A DNA stretch of 64,000 bases from JAVVEG01 sp032251455 (GCA_032251455.1 JAVVEG010000011.1:47242-111241), one strand, 5' to 3'; positions 45,388 to 57,400 are shown, counted from the stretch's first letter. Notes: generated by a model from the letters alone, not told the origin. Made by a program: numbers and translations.

Positions 45388-45998
45388 TGTTCCCCCTCCA
45401 GCTGATAGCGAAATACATACTGAACATTGGGTACTTCCACTGCCTCCCCATTAACCACCCGTGGTTGAAAACGAAAGCGTTCTGCGGCCCGGATGGAAGA
45501 GTTGTCGAACATCCCTCGAGGCTCGGCATCAATAACCACGACATCCCTCACCCCCCCGGTTTCAGTCACAGTGAAACTGACCTGACACCAGCCTTCAATA
45601 CCACGAGATGCAGCCCTGGTCGGATATTGCGGCGTGACATTAACCAGAGGCAACATATCGCCGTCGGTGACATTCAGGGTGGCATTGCCGAAATCAAGAC
45701 CAGCGTCCACATTGACAGCGACCCGTTGTATGTTCAATGAAGGACCTGCATCCATGTTCAGATCCCGCTGTGGTGGGGTGGGAGGCGGCTCATCAATCTC
45801 TTCCAGAGGTTGGGGTTTTTCTACATCCCGAACCACTTCCATGACAATCTCCGGCATGGTGGCATCAACCATTTTCACCACAGTGGCAGTCTGGGTAAGT
45901 TGTTGGCCAGTCGCGATCAGGGCTTGCATGAAGTAGAACAGGATCAAGGTGATAACTACAGCAAGCATCATGGAAATCAACCATCTAATTGCTACCAT
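45384..45998 (-). CDS. tonB: Energy transducer TonB (TonB2 type)
   Basis: A 204-residue TonB. It has an N-terminal membrane helix (WLISMMLAVVITLILFYFMQAL) and a short proline-rich linker (EKPQPLEEIDEPPPTPPQRD). The TonB C-terminal domain follows with PQYPTRAASRGIEGWCQVSFTVTETGG and FRFQPRVVNGEAV. The short linker and the operon context mark it as TonB2-like. It transmits ion-gradient energy from ExbB/ExbD to outer-membrane receptors; the receptor is not in this window. Confidence 0.93.
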   Translation of the reverse strand: MVAIRWLISMMLAVVITLILFYFMQALIATGQQLTQTATVVKMVDATMPEIVMEVVRDVEKPQPLEEIDEPPPTPPQRDLNMDAGPSLNIQRVAVNVDAGLDFGNATLNVTDGDMLPLVNVTPQYPTRAASRGIEGWCQVSFTVTETGGVRDVVVIDAEPRGMFDNSSIRAAERFRFQPRVVNGEAVEVPNVQYVFRYQLEGEQ

Positions 45999-46001
45999 TG
46001 T

Positions 46002-46409
46002 TTAAGCCTCCGTTGAAATTGAAACATTGGCAATCTCGGCATCTCGCGCTGCTCTCAATATTGCCATGACATGTTCATTGGTGGCGGCGCGGTCTCCCTG
46101 AATCACCACTGAGGCATTCGGGGTATCTGCCAGGCGCAGCTCAAATCGTTGTCGGATGAAACGGGGATCAATCTGTTCACCATCTATCCAGACCTGTCCA
46201 TCCCCACTGACAGCAATCAAAATCAAGTCCTTGGACTTGGGCTCTGAAGTTGACGCTTCAGGTTTGAGCACTTCAATGCCGGCCTCGGTGATAAATACCG
46301 AGGTGACAATGAAGAAAATCAGCAGGATGAAAACAACATCGAGCATTGGGGTGAGGTCTATCTCCCCTGCTCCTTCATCTTCACGTTTCTTCATTAGACC
46401 ACTTTTCAT
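46002..46409 (-). CDS. exbD: Biopolymer transport protein ExbD
   Basis: A 135-residue ExbD/TolR protein. A cytoplasmic N-terminus leads to the single membrane helix with the essential Asp in DLTPMLDVVFILLIFFIVTS, followed by a periplasmic domain. It starts at ATG 46409 with GAGG seven bases upstream. It lies between exbB and tonB and forms the ion channel with ExbB. Complete; the nearby N gap does not touch it. Confidence 0.94.
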   Translation of the reverse strand: MKSGLMKKREDEGAGEIDLTPMLDVVFILLIFFIVTSVFITEAGIEVLKPEASTSEPKSKDLILIAVSGDGQVWIDGEQIDPRFIRQRFELRLADTPNASVVIQGDRAATNEHVMAILRAARDAEIANVSISTEA

Positions 46410-46445
46410 TATTATGCCTCGAGCCTTATCTATTTAGAGTCATAC

Positions 46446-46500
46446 TATTTATTTAGAGCCATATTATCTGCAAGAAGTTCCAGATCGCGGTCCATTTTTG
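46446..46500. repeat. Contig-end duplicate, left copy
   Basis: These 55 bases are identical to 46601-46655 on the other side of the N run. They are the same exbB 3' coding sequence read twice, and this copy supplies the in-frame TAG stop (with base 46445). It is an assembly artefact, not a biological repeat. Confidence 0.9.
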
Positions 46501-46600
46501 NNNNNNNNNNNNNNNNNNNNNNNNNNNNNNNNNNNNNNNNNNNNNNNNNNNNNNNNNNNNNNNNNNNNNNNNNNNNNNNNNNNNNNNNNNNNNNNNNNNN
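46501..46600. other. Assembly gap (100 N)
   Basis: A run of exactly 100 N, the usual placeholder for a gap of unknown size. Both flanks carry the same 55 bases, so the contigs overlap and the gap is probably not real; merging would remove about 155 bases. Confidence 0.99.
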
Positions 46601-47130
46601 TATTTATTTAGAGCCATATTATCTGCAAGAAGTTCCAGATCGCGGTCCATTTTTGCTTTCAGCCAGTTTGAGGCAAATATCCCGGACAGCGCTCCCACCA
46701 TGCCTGCCATGGTGGGTATGGTGGCCTTGGATACACCACCAGCCATGGATTTGGCATCTCCACCGCCGGTAAGCGCCATCACATAGAATACCTCGATCAT
46801 CCCGGTTACCGTACCAATAAGACCCAGCAAGGGACAGATGACAACCAGTGTTTCGATTATCGGCAATGTCGATTTCAGATCCAGAGATATCTCGGAAATC
46901 ATCATATTGCGTATCTGTCTTGCCCGCCAGGATTTGGTATCGTTGCGACCATTCCACGTAGCCAGCGTGTACTTGACACGCTTGGCATGAGTGGAATACA
47001 TGTACCAGACTCTTTCGAACACCAGGGACCATTTCACCAACAGAAGACCGGCGATAATCCAGAGGACTTCCCCGCCCTTGTTCATGAACTCCATAATGGC
47101 ATCAGACATATCCAGCAGAGTGAAATACAT
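46601..47130 (-). CDS. exbB: ExbB/TolQ-family proton channel subunit (split by assembly gap)
   Basis: A short ExbB of 176 residues. An N-terminal helix (VLWIIAGLLLVKWSLVFERVWYMY) is followed by the two channel helices, LPIIETLVVICPLLGLIGTVTGMIEVF and KATIPTMAGMVGALSGIF. The coding sequence reaches the N run without a stop at ..ADNMALNK. The duplicated flank left of the gap gives the next codon, TAG at 46445-46447, so the protein is almost certainly complete once the contigs are joined. Translating through the N run gives a false frameshifted tail. AAGGAGAG stands 6 bases before the ATG. Confidence 0.88.
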
Positions 47131-47142
47131 GATCTCTCTCCT

Positions 47143-48546
47143 TTAAGAAGCTTTCGCTTTATTACCTATAGAGGCTTCGGCTTTGGTGGCAATGATGCCG
47201 GTAGCCTGTTCTTCCAGGATATGGATGATACGGTCACTTTTGCTTTTGACCCAGGTATGCATCAATACGGTCGGAATGGCAACTGAAATACCGAGCACCG
47301 TTGTCATCAACGCCATTGAAATACCACCCGCCATGATGGTTGGATCACCCGCACCGTAGACAGTGATTTGCTGGAACACAAGAATCATACCAGTCACCGT
47401 ACCCAACAGACCCATCAACGGGGCTATGGTGGCGATGATCTTGATGAAGGTCAGGAAGCGCTCCAGAGCCGGAGTTTCCTGCAGAATGGCTTCACCCAGT
47501 TTCAATTCCAGGGTTTCTGTATCGGCATTCGGGTTGGCCTCGGCTACCAGCAATACACGTCCCAGTGGGTTGTTCTTGTTGGCTTTCTCGGATTTGACCT
47601 GGGAATTCACCTTGGAGGCAACCAAAGTCAGGACAAAGGATCGTAACAAGGCAACCAGGACTGCAATCAGACCTATGCCGATGATGCTGTAACCAATAAA
47701 GCCCGAGTTGTCACGTACCTGTTCATCCCAGGTTGGGAAATTGATCAGGTTGGCCATGAGGGAACCGCCCAGGGCTCCGGTCGGATCGATACCCACTTTA
47801 TGCAAACCGGATTGCGCGTTTTCAAGGGCTGCGGCGCGAGACAGGACATTACTGGAAGGCTGGCGGGGCAATACCTGTAAGTTGCCGATAGCGCCACTGT
47901 AGCTGAGGTATTCCCCATCAGCGATGGCATTGAATGAACCTATCCGGGTAACAGTGCGCTCTGATTGTTCGCCTGAAGGCAGACTGACCAGATCGTTATA
48001 ACGAACAACACGGCCAGATTCGGTCATCTCCTGCTGCATGAAGAACCAGAAGCGTTCTATTTCATCGATGCGCACCTGTTCGGTATCACTGGCGACACGA
48101 TCGATGAAATTATCCAGAAACTCTTCGCGACCTTCATATTGCGCACTGATCAGCGAGTTTTCAAATACACTGCGTATGTCACCAGCCACACCCTGAATGG
48201 TGCCCAGCAATTCGTTGAGGTCGGCCCGGGCAACCCGCAGCGCTTCACGTCGCTCGGCGATGGTAAGCCGGTTTTCGTCAAACTGCGCTTCCAGCTGCAC
48301 ATTCAGATTCTCTTCTTGTGTAATCCGCTGGCGGGTTTCATCCAGAATCTGTTGCTGGTTGTTCACTTCCTGTTGAAAGCGCTGCTCACGTTCCCGGTGC
48401 TGTTGCGATTCGGCAACCCGGTCCTGTTCGACATTCTGCAGAAGCTGGGTTAAGGAAGAGGCCTGCTGGGCAAAGACCTGACTGGACAGCGACAAAGCAA
48501 GGCTTGCCGCAGCAATAATAGAGGTTTTCTTGATTATTGTTTTCAC
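47143..48546 (-). CDS. Large MotA/TolQ/ExbB protein (TtpC-like)
   Basis: A 467-residue ExbB relative with a long periplasmic N-terminal part. It has a signal peptide ending VFAQ and a coiled-coil at about residues 30-120 (QNVEQDRVAESQQHREREQRF and on). Three membrane segments of the ExbB core follow: IGYSIIGIGLIAVLVALLRSFV, FIKIIATIAPLMGLLGTVTGMILVF and GISMALMTTVLGISVAIPTVLMHTW. This layout matches TtpC, the extra subunit that Vibrio TonB2 needs. It overlaps the DUF3450 gene by four bases and precedes the small exbB by 12. Confidence 0.9.
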   Translation of the reverse strand: MKTIIKKTSIIAAASLALSLSSQVFAQQASSLTQLLQNVEQDRVAESQQHREREQRFQQEVNNQQQILDETRQRITQEENLNVQLEAQFDENRLTIAERREALRVARADLNELLGTIQGVAGDIRSVFENSLISAQYEGREEFLDNFIDRVASDTEQVRIDEIERFWFFMQQEMTESGRVVRYNDLVSLPSGEQSERTVTRIGSFNAIADGEYLSYSGAIGNLQVLPRQPSSNVLSRAAALENAQSGLHKVGIDPTGALGGSLMANLINFPTWDEQVRDNSGFIGYSIIGIGLIAVLVALLRSFVLTLVASKVNSQVKSEKANKNNPLGRVLLVAEANPNADTETLELKLGEAILQETPALERFLTFIKIIATIAPLMGLLGTVTGMILVFQQITVYGAGDPTIMAGGISMALMTTVLGISVAIPTVLMHTWVKSKSDRIIHILEEQATGIIATKAEASIGNKAKAS

Positions 48547-49331
48547 TGTGCTAACTCCGGCGCGGCAATGGGAAGGTCAATGATTTCTGGCGCGATAAGT
48601 CCGCTTGATACACTGATGGCACGTTGGATGGCGGTACGGTATTCGCCAGGTGCCAGTGTAACCCACTGCCGGTTTTCCTGATCCCAGGCCCCGGTCAAAG
48701 TGCGATCCTTGGTCTGATAAACCAGGGCTATTCTTCCCACTCTCAGAACATCGACATCTCGTTCTGTACCATCCACCAGCAGGGTTGTCCCGTAGGTTTC
48801 ATGGGTACGTCCATAGTTGTTCTCGATCTGGTAAAGAGAAAGTATCTGACGGAATTTCTCAGCACCGGAGACGTCCGGGTTATCGATGGCATTCTGAGCG
48901 AATGTCAGACGACTACGTCGCTCTTCAATATGAAACGGCAAATCCATTTCAATGAACTGAGCAATGCTGTCCAGCATCTTGGTCATCAACAGTGGCATTT
49001 CGCGGGTTACTACTGCCACATCAGCAATGGATTGCTGAATGGTTGCAATCTGCTCTTCCTGAATGGATATCTGCTTGCGCAGCCCGGCATTCAAGACCAA
49101 CAGGGCTTCCAGGTTGTTGTTTTCAATCTTGAACTCTTCAAAGAGGTTGCTGGCGGAATTGGACAGGCGGGTGATCCTTTCCTGTGATTCTGCTGCTGCA
49201 GTGTTCTGTTGTCCCACTACACTCAATGCTTGATCAATGATGCTCGTATCGACCTGTGCCTGCACCGCCCCGGCCATAACCAGGGAGGCCATGGGGGCCA
49301 GTACCTTGTAATATAATCGACGGTTATTCAT
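48543..49331 (-). CDS. DUF3450 periplasmic protein
   Basis: A 262-residue exported protein (signal ending VQAQ) with a coiled-coil at about residues 40-110 (QESQERITRLSNSASNLFEEF) and a mostly helical remainder ending in a beta-rich WVTLAPGEYR segment. DUF3450 proteins are almost always encoded directly before TtpC-like ExbB genes. The coil may associate with that of TtpC, but this is inference. It is first in the operon, with AGGATG before its ATG. Confidence 0.87.
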   Translation of the reverse strand: MNNRRLYYKVLAPMASLVMAGAVQAQVDTSIIDQALSVVGQQNTAAAESQERITRLSNSASNLFEEFKIENNNLEALLVLNAGLRKQISIQEEQIATIQQSIADVAVVTREMPLLMTKMLDSIAQFIEMDLPFHIEERRSRLTFAQNAIDNPDVSGAEKFRQILSLYQIENNYGRTHETYGTTLLVDGTERDVDVLRVGRIALVYQTKDRTLTGAWDQENRQWVTLAPGEYRTAIQRAISVSSGLIAPEIIDLPIAAPELAQ

Positions 49332-49737
49332 GTGCCATCCTATTATTGTATTAATCTATCTCAGTCTGCGTTAAAGCCTGCAACCTAAAGCAGACCACGA
49401 ACGTGACAACCTATATTAACTTCCTGTCAAAGCCGAATTAGCCACCCACCCCTTATTGTTTTAACTGGCCAAACCGGTTTTCCTATTTAACGAAACATGA
49501 CAACAAAAGTTACTTTTTCACACAATATCTGACGTATAAAACTGAATATGTGTTTTTTGGTAACTAACGTCGCCATCTTCGTCGATATTTACGTTAAATT
49601 TGCAGCTTCCTGCTAAATTGCGAACTTAGACTACCACAATCCATCTGAAATTTTGAACCACTTAACGCATAAATTTTTCCATGAATTTTTTGCTATTGAA
49701 GACTGTGCATCCTTGCTTTTTCATGCTAAGACCTAGT
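49332..49737. promoter_or_regulatory. 406-bp AT-rich intergenic region
   Basis: It lies between sucD (which ends here) and the start of the DUF3450/TonB operon. It holds several T- and A-runs but no convincing ORF, tRNA or strong hairpin. It must contain the promoter of the TonB operon on its low-coordinate side. No Fur-box-like 19-mer was found by eye. I see nothing else identifiable. Confidence 0.5.
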
Positions 49738-50610
49738 TCACCAGCCAGTAATTTCCTGCAAGGCACTGCCAATCTCAGCCAGACTTCTCACTGTTTTGAC
49801 ACCCGCATCCTGAAGCGCAGCAAATTTTTCATCTGCAGTGCCCTTGCCTCCGGAGATAATGGCGCCAGCGTGCCCCATACGCTTCCCCGCTGGCGCTGTT
49901 ACGCCTGCTATATAGGATACGACCGGTTTACTGACATTGCTCTTTATGTAGGCGGCCGCCTCCTCTTCTGCAGTGCCCCCGATCTCACCGATCATGACAA
50001 TGGCTTCGGTTTGCTCGTCTTCCTCGAAGAGTTTCAGAATATCGATGAAATTCGACCCCGGAATCGGATCGCCACCGATTCCAACACAGGAAGACTGTCC
50101 AAAGCCATAATCTGTAGTCTGCTTGACTGCTTCATAGGTCAAGGTTCCTGAGCGTGACACAATCCCCACCTTGCCAGGCTTGTGAATATAGCCAGGCATG
50201 ATACCGATCTTGGACTCACCCGGAGTAATAACGCCGGGGCAGTTAGGCCCGATGAGACGAACGCCAAGCTCATCACATTTGACTTTTGCATCCAGCATAT
50301 CCAGGGTAGGGATCCCCTCAGTAATACAGACAATCAGCGTGATGCCGGCAAAGGCAGCTTCCAGAATCGAATCCTTGCAAAAGGCTGCTGGCACATAGAT
50401 GACCGAGGCTTCAGCGCCGGTTGCAGCGACTGCCTCCCGTACGGTATTGAATACCGGCAGGCCCAGATGAGTCTGCCCCCCCTTGCCCGGGGTGACGCCG
50501 CCAACCATCCGGGTCCCATATTCTATGGCCTGCTCAGAATGAAAGGTTCCCTGGGCACCCGTGAAACCCTGGCAAATGACACGTGTGTCCTTGTTGATAA
50601 GAATACTCAT
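49738..50610 (-). CDS. sucD: Succinyl-CoA synthetase alpha subunit
   Basis: A 290-residue subunit that carries the phosphohistidine and binds CoA. CoA loop: [15 protein letters not shown]. The active-site His is in [18 protein letters not shown], and [31 protein letters not shown] is typical. It overlaps sucC by four bases and is the last gene of the sdh-suc cluster; the long spacer downstream shows no clear terminator. Confidence 0.97.
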   Translation of the reverse strand: MSILINKDTRVICQGFTGAQGTFHSEQAIEYGTRMVGGVTPGKGGQTHLGLPVFNTVREAVAATGAEASVIYVPAAFCKDSILEAAFAGITLIVCITEGIPTLDMLDAKVKCDELGVRLIGPNCPGVITPGESKIGIMPGYIHKPGKVGIVSRSGTLTYEAVKQTTDYGFGQSSCVGIGGDPIPGSNFIDILKLFEEDEQTEAIVMIGEIGGTAEEEAAAYIKSNVSKPVVSYIAGVTAPAGKRMGHAGAIISGGKGTADEKFAALQDAGVKTVRSLAEIGSALQEITGW

Positions 50611-51776
50611 CTGGCACCTCCTGCAGCAGCGACTACTTTCTCGGCAGCATCGGTCAGGCTGGCTGCAGCAATTATGTTCAATCCACTCTCTTTCAATACA
50701 TTGCGTCCAAGTTCGGCATTATTACCCTCGAGCCTTACCACAACCGGCACTTTTACCCCCACTTCTTCCACCGCGCCAATAATACCCTCAGCAATGAGAT
50801 CACAACGCACTATGCCGCCAAAGATATTGACCAGAACCGCTTTTACATTCTCATCCGACAAAATGATCTTGAACGCCTCGGTAACGCGCTCTTTGGTTGC
50901 GCCCCCTCCAACATCGAGAAAATTGGCAGGACTGCCACCGTGCAGTTGCACGATATCCATGGTTCCCATGGCCAGGCCGGCACCATTGACCATACACCCG
51001 ATATTGCCATCGAGAGCCACGTAATTAAGCTCCCATTTAGCCGCCAAAGCTTCGCGTTCATCCTCTTGCGAGGGGTCATGCATCTCACGCAAGCGCGGCT
51101 GGCGGTACAAGGCATTGCCGTCAATATTGATCTTGCCATCCAGGCAGTGCAGATTTCCCTCGGCGGTAATGACCAAAGGATTTATTTCCAGCAGCGCCAG
51201 GTCAAGATCAGCAAATAAACTGGCCAGACCAAGGAATAACTTGGTGAATTGTTTGACCTGTTGATCATTGAGGCCCAACTGGAAGGCCAGATCACGCCCC
51301 TGAAACGGCAGTGCCCCACACAACGGATCGATAATGACCTTGAGAATTTTTTCTGGTGTCTCATGCGCCACCTTCTCGATCTCGACCCCTCCTTCGGTTG
51401 AGGCCATGAACACAATGCGTCGGCTGGAACGATCCACTACCGCGCCAAGATACAATTCCTGGGCAATATCGGTACACGTTTCAACCAGAATTTTGCTTAC
51501 CGGCTGGCCAGTGGCGTCGGTCTGGTAAGTCACCAGATTCTTGCCCAGCCATCTTTCGGCAAATGCCTTGATTTCATCCTTGCTGGTAACCAGTTTGACG
51601 CCACCTGCCTTGCCACGTCCACCGGCATGAACCTGAGCTTTTATTACCCATTTGTCGCCACCCAGTTTGTCAGCTGCTGCAACGGCATCTTCTGCCGTAT
51701 CCACGGCAAAACCCTTCGATACTGGCAGCCCGTATTCGGCGAATAACTGTTTCGCCTGATATTCGTGTAAATTCAT
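50607..51776 (-). CDS. sucC: Succinyl-CoA synthetase beta subunit
   Basis: A 389-residue ATP-grasp subunit giving substrate specificity and nucleotide binding. It starts [19 protein letters not shown] and has [13 protein letters not shown] in the ATP-grasp domain. The CoA-ligase domain shows [16 protein letters not shown] and [12 protein letters not shown]. It follows lpdA by 35 bases. Confidence 0.97.
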   Translation of the reverse strand: MNLHEYQAKQLFAEYGLPVSKGFAVDTAEDAVAAADKLGGDKWVIKAQVHAGGRGKAGGVKLVTSKDEIKAFAERWLGKNLVTYQTDATGQPVSKILVETCTDIAQELYLGAVVDRSSRRIVFMASTEGGVEIEKVAHETPEKILKVIIDPLCGALPFQGRDLAFQLGLNDQQVKQFTKLFLGLASLFADLDLALLEINPLVITAEGNLHCLDGKINIDGNALYRQPRLREMHDPSQEDEREALAAKWELNYVALDGNIGCMVNGAGLAMGTMDIVQLHGGSPANFLDVGGGATKERVTEAFKIILSDENVKAVLVNIFGGIVRCDLIAEGIIGAVEEVGVKVPVVVRLEGNNAELGRNVLKESGLNIIAAASLTDAAEKVVAAAGGAR

Positions 51777-51811
51777 TCCACTTCACCTGTTGTCGATAAA
51801 TTTTTTTGAAC

Positions 51812-53287
<1,476 letters not shown>

Positions 53288-54520
53288 TCAGATTTCCAGT
53301 AGAATTCGCGCTGGATCTTCAAGCAACTCTTTGATGGTAACCAGAAATTGTACAGCTTCCTTGCCATCGATCATGCGATGATCATAGGACAGTGCCAGGT
53401 ACATCATAGGCAGGATCAGCACCTGACCATTGACCGCCATCGGGCGTTCCTGAATCTTATGCATGCCAAGAATAGCTGTTTGTGGCGGATTAAGAATGGG
53501 CGTCGACAGCAATGAACCAAAAACCCCACCATTTGAAATGGTGAAAGTACCACCGGTCATCTCATCTATTGAAAGCTTGCCATCCTGAGCCTTGAGGCCA
53601 AACTCTCTGATTTTGGCCTCGATCTGGGCCAAGCCCATGTGGTCTGCATTTTTCAGCACAGGAACAACCAATCCTCGAGGAGAAGAAACTGCAACGCCTA
53701 TATCCTGATACCCATGATAGACAATATCATTCTCATCAATGGACGCATTGACAGCAGGGAAACGTTTCAACGCTTCAATGCTCGCTCTCACAAAAAACGA
53801 CATGAAGCCAAGACGAACCCCTTCGTGTGTTTTTTCAAAAATATCCTTGTATCGATTCCTTAACTCCATGACAGGTGCCATATTCACTTCATTGAATGTA
53901 GTGAGCATTGCGGTGCTTTGTGAGGCCTGCAATAGCCGCTCAGCCACCTTGGCCCGCAATCGGCTCATCGGCACCCTTTCTTCCAATCTGTTGAAAGAGG
54001 TTGCGGAATCTCCTTTATGTGCAGGAACAGTCGTCTCAGTAGCTACTTTATCAGTTCTGGCGTCAGCTTTCTCGATAGCAGCCTGCACATCTTCCTTGGT
54101 AATGCGGCCGTCTTTACCTGATCCGGTGAGTGCGCCAATATCAATATTATGTTCTTCAGCCAGTTTTCGGGCAGCCGGGCTTGGCAATGCATCCACAGCC
54201 TTGACAGTCTCCTTGTCCACATTCTGATCAGATTCTATTTTTTTGGTCTTGCCAGTTTCACTGGATGTGGATTGAGCCACAGCACCTTCATCAACGGTGG
54301 CTATCAGTTCATTGCTGACAATGGTATCTCCAGCCGCTTTTATAATTTTTGCCAGAATGCCATCTGCTGGAGAAACCACCTCGATGACGACCTTGTCCGT
54401 TTCAATATCAACCAGCAGTTCATCGCGCTTGATTGCATCGCCAACTTTTTTGTGCCAGGTTGCAATAGTGCCATCGGGAACTGATTCAGGTAATGTCGGC
54501 GCCTTGATTTCGATAGCCAT
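53288..54520 (-). CDS. sucB: Dihydrolipoyl succinyltransferase (E2 of 2-oxoglutarate dehydrogenase)
   Basis: A 410-residue E2 chain. One lipoyl domain spans residues 1-80, with the lipoylated Lys in [13 protein letters not shown] flexible linker and the peripheral-subunit-binding domain ([29 protein letters not shown]) follow. The catalytic domain carries [13 protein letters not shown]. It follows sucA by 36 bases. The start [22 protein letters not shown] is characteristic of SucB. Confidence 0.97.
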   Translation of the reverse strand: MAIEIKAPTLPESVPDGTIATWHKKVGDAIKRDELLVDIETDKVVIEVVSPADGILAKIIKAAGDTIVSNELIATVDEGAVAQSTSSETGKTKKIESDQNVDKETVKAVDALPSPAARKLAEEHNIDIGALTGSGKDGRITKEDVQAAIEKADARTDKVATETTVPAHKGDSATSFNRLEERVPMSRLRAKVAERLLQASQSTAMLTTFNEVNMAPVMELRNRYKDIFEKTHEGVRLGFMSFFVRASIEALKRFPAVNASIDENDIVYHGYQDIGVAVSSPRGLVVPVLKNADHMGLAQIEAKIREFGLKAQDGKLSIDEMTGGTFTISNGGVFGSLLSTPILNPPQTAILGMHKIQERPMAVNGQVLILPMMYLALSYDHRMIDGKEAVQFLVTIKELLEDPARILLEI

Positions 54521-54556
54521 TTGTATTCCTTCTATATAAAAGCAGTATCTTGTTGT

Positions 54557-57400
54557 TTATTTGTTAAAACTCAAAGCTGCATCGGTGAAACGGCGCAACT
54601 GCTCCATGTGCAGTTGCGGATAACCAGCAGCTGGTGATGCCGAGGCTTCCCTGCCAGCATATTCAAGGGAGACATCTGGCTTCACCCGCGCAATTATGCG
54701 TCGCATATGATGTTGGCTGGAATACCATGCACCTTGATTCATGGGTTCTTCCTGGCACCAGATTACCTCATCAAAGTTTTTGTATGGCTGCAAAACCGCG
54801 ACCAGATCTTCTTCGGGGAAGGGGTACAGTTGTTCCAGTCTGATGATTGCAATATTGTCGATGCCTCGATTACGTCGCTCCTGACGCAGATCATAATAGA
54901 CCTTGCCGGCACACAGAATGATTCGTTTGACCGACTCTGGACTTATATCCTCATCAGTTTCACCAATGACCACCTGGAAAGTGCCCTCCGCAAGCTCTTC
55001 AAGAGTGCAGGTGGTATCCTTATGACGCAACAGACTTTTAGGTGACATGACTATAAGAGGCTTGCGCATCGGACAAAGCACCTGCTTGCGCAGCATGTGG
55101 AAAACCTGGGCTGCAGTGGTCGGCAGGCAAACCTGTATATTATGTTCCGCGCACAGTTGCAGAAAGCGTTCGAGCCTGGCTGAAGAGTGCTCCGGACCCT
55201 GCCCTTCATAACCATGCGGCAACAACATGGTAAGCCCGCACAGACGCTGCCATTTGTGCTCACCACTGGTAATGAATTGATCAATCACCACTTGAGCCGA
55301 ATTGGCAAAATCACCAAACTGCGCTTCCCAGATGACCAGGGCATTGGGTGTGGTGGTTGCATAACCATATTCGAAAGCAAGCACGGCTTCTTCAGAAAGC
55401 AGGGAATCGTAAATTGAGAAACTTTTTTGATCCGCAGCCAAGGATTGCAACGGAATATATTCCTGCTCAGTATGCAGGTCACGCAATACGGCATGACGGT
55501 GCGAGAATGTCCCCCGGCCAACATCCTGCCCGGTAATCCTGACTTTGTTGCCACTGGTCAGAATACTGGCATAAGCCAGCGTTTCGGCAAAACCCCAATC
55601 AATGGGTTTATCACCGGCAGCCATCTGTCTGCGATCATCCATGATTTTCTCAACCTGTTTGTGCAGCTTGAGAGTGGCAGGGAGATTGACCAGTTTGTGG
55701 GCAAGTGCTGACAGGGTTTCCAGTTTTATACGGGTATTGTAATGAGGGCTCCACGCATGTCCCAGGTAAGGATTCCAGTCCACAAACAACTCGACCGAAG
55801 GTTCCTTGACCAGGCTCTTGACCACATGCTGTCCTGTATCGAGCGCTTTCCGATAATTTGAGTTCTGGATATCGCAGAACTCTTCGGTAAGAACAGACTG
55901 TGCTATCAATGACTCTGCATAGAGCGTTCGAGTCGTTTTCTGCTTTCGTATCTGGGTATACATCAGCGGTTGGGTGCTGGCAGGTTCGTCTGTTTCATTA
56001 TGACCACGACGGCGATAACACACCAGATCAATGACGACATCCTTTTTGAATTCATAACGGAAATCAAGTGCCAGCTGGGTTATGAACAGAACAGCTTCCG
56101 GATCATCCGCATTGACATGAAAAATTGGAGCCTGCACCATTTTTGCCACATCGGTACAATATTCTGTCGAACGGGCATCATCCTGGCGACTGGTAGTGAA
56201 ACCTACCTGGTTATTGACTATCAGATGCACCGTGCCACCCGTTGAATAGGCTCTGGTCTTGTACATCTGGAAAGTTTCCATGACCACGCCCTGACCGGCA
56301 AAAGCGGCATCACCATGCACGATGATCGGCAGCACCTGTTGGCCAAGAGTATCCTGTCTTCTGTCCTGTCTGGCCCGTACAGAGCCCTCTACCACGGGTG
56401 CAACAATTTCAAGATGCGAAGGATTGAAGGCCATGGCCAGGTGAACCTCACCACCCGGTGTCATGATGTTCGAAGAAAAACCCTGATGGTATTTAACGTC
56501 ACCGGAACTGGTATAGGTAGCCCTGCCTTCAAACTCACTGAACAGATCCGATGGATTCTTGCCCAGTATGTTGACCAGCACATTGAGACGGCCACGATGA
56601 GCCATACCCATTACGATTTCTTTGACCCCATAACTACCGGCACGTTGAATCAATTCATCCAACAGGGGAATAAGACTCTCACCACCTTCCAGGCCAAAAC
56701 GTTTGGTTCCCGGATACTTGGAATCAAGATGTTTTTCCAACCCCTCGGCTGCGCTCAGTCGCTCCAGAAGATGTTTTTTCACCTCATCCGGAAAATCCGG
56801 ATTGCCCCCTTTGCTTTCTATTCGCTTTTGTATCCATTGCTTCTCGGTCAGGTTCACTATGTGCATGAACTCATAACCGATAGAGCTGCAATAAATTTTT
56901 TCCAGGATTTCAATAATATCGCCCAGAGGCGCTGTATCCCGGTTGATGAACAGTGAGCCGGTTTGGAAAACGGTGGAATAATCCACCGGTGAAAGACCAT
57001 GAAAATCCAGTTCCAGATCAGGCACCTGTTCCCGGTGCATCAAATTCAAGGGGTCAAGACGAGCTTTTTGATGACCGCGAACGCGGTAGGAACTGATCAG
57101 ATGCAATACCTGCACCTGTTTGTTTTCATGTTCGGAGTTGACAACCACATCATCGCTGAGCACCGGCATGAAACGGCTGTTCTTGCTGATCTTGCGAAAA
57201 TAATCCTGAACTTCGGAATGAGGTATTTCTACCTTGCTCCCCTTGGAGTTGCCTGGCAAAGATTCAAAGAACTTGCGCCATTCTTCCGGCACATGATCCG
57301 GATTCTTCAGAAACTGGTCATATAAACCTTCCACATAAGGGGCATTCCCGCCTGAAAGATGTCCTGTGCTCCACATTAACTGCATAATGCTGTCATGCAT
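54557..57400 (-). CDS. sucA: 2-oxoglutarate dehydrogenase E1
   Basis: A 947-residue thiamine-diphosphate enzyme decarboxylating 2-oxoglutarate. The N-terminal YVEGLYDQFLKNPDHVPEEWRKFF and MGMAHRGRLNVLVN are family marks; the ThDP region has GDAAFAGQGVVMET and YRRRGHNETDEP. The frame is open to 57454, but homologues start close to MHDSIMQLMW, so I use the ATG at 57400 with GGGA about ten bases upstream. It lies 89 bases after sdhB. Confidence 0.96.
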   Translation of the reverse strand: MHDSIMQLMWSTGHLSGGNAPYVEGLYDQFLKNPDHVPEEWRKFFESLPGNSKGSKVEIPHSEVQDYFRKISKNSRFMPVLSDDVVVNSEHENKQVQVLHLISSYRVRGHQKARLDPLNLMHREQVPDLELDFHGLSPVDYSTVFQTGSLFINRDTAPLGDIIEILEKIYCSSIGYEFMHIVNLTEKQWIQKRIESKGGNPDFPDEVKKHLLERLSAAEGLEKHLDSKYPGTKRFGLEGGESLIPLLDELIQRAGSYGVKEIVMGMAHRGRLNVLVNILGKNPSDLFSEFEGRATYTSSGDVKYHQGFSSNIMTPGGEVHLAMAFNPSHLEIVAPVVEGSVRARQDRRQDTLGQQVLPIIVHGDAAFAGQGVVMETFQMYKTRAYSTGGTVHLIVNNQVGFTTSRQDDARSTEYCTDVAKMVQAPIFHVNADDPEAVLFITQLALDFRYEFKKDVVIDLVCYRRRGHNETDEPASTQPLMYTQIRKQKTTRTLYAESLIAQSVLTEEFCDIQNSNYRKALDTGQHVVKSLVKEPSVELFVDWNPYLGHAWSPHYNTRIKLETLSALAHKLVNLPATLKLHKQVEKIMDDRRQMAAGDKPIDWGFAETLAYASILTSGNKVRITGQDVGRGTFSHRHAVLRDLHTEQEYIPLQSLAADQKSFSIYDSLLSEEAVLAFEYGYATTTPNALVIWEAQFGDFANSAQVVIDQFITSGEHKWQRLCGLTMLLPHGYEGQGPEHSSARLERFLQLCAEHNIQVCLPTTAAQVFHMLRKQVLCPMRKPLIVMSPKSLLRHKDTTCTLEELAEGTFQVVIGETDEDISPESVKRIILCAGKVYYDLRQERRNRGIDNIAIIRLEQLYPFPEEDLVAVLQPYKNFDEVIWCQEEPMNQGAWYSSQHHMRRIIARVKPDVSLEYAGREASASPAAGYPQLHMEQLRRFTDAALSFNK

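Noticed and set aside
46453..46600. C-terminal tail of ExbB read through the N run
   Set aside because: The N length is arbitrary, and the flanks are duplicate sequence, so the tail is a frameshift artefact.
49332..49737. Fur box controlling the TonB operon
   Set aside because: No sequence close to GATAATGATAATCATTATC was found by eye in this region.
50182..51024. A 280-codon open frame across the sucD/sucC junction on the + strand
   Set aside because: Both overlapped genes are certain, and the frame has no motif or ribosome-binding site.
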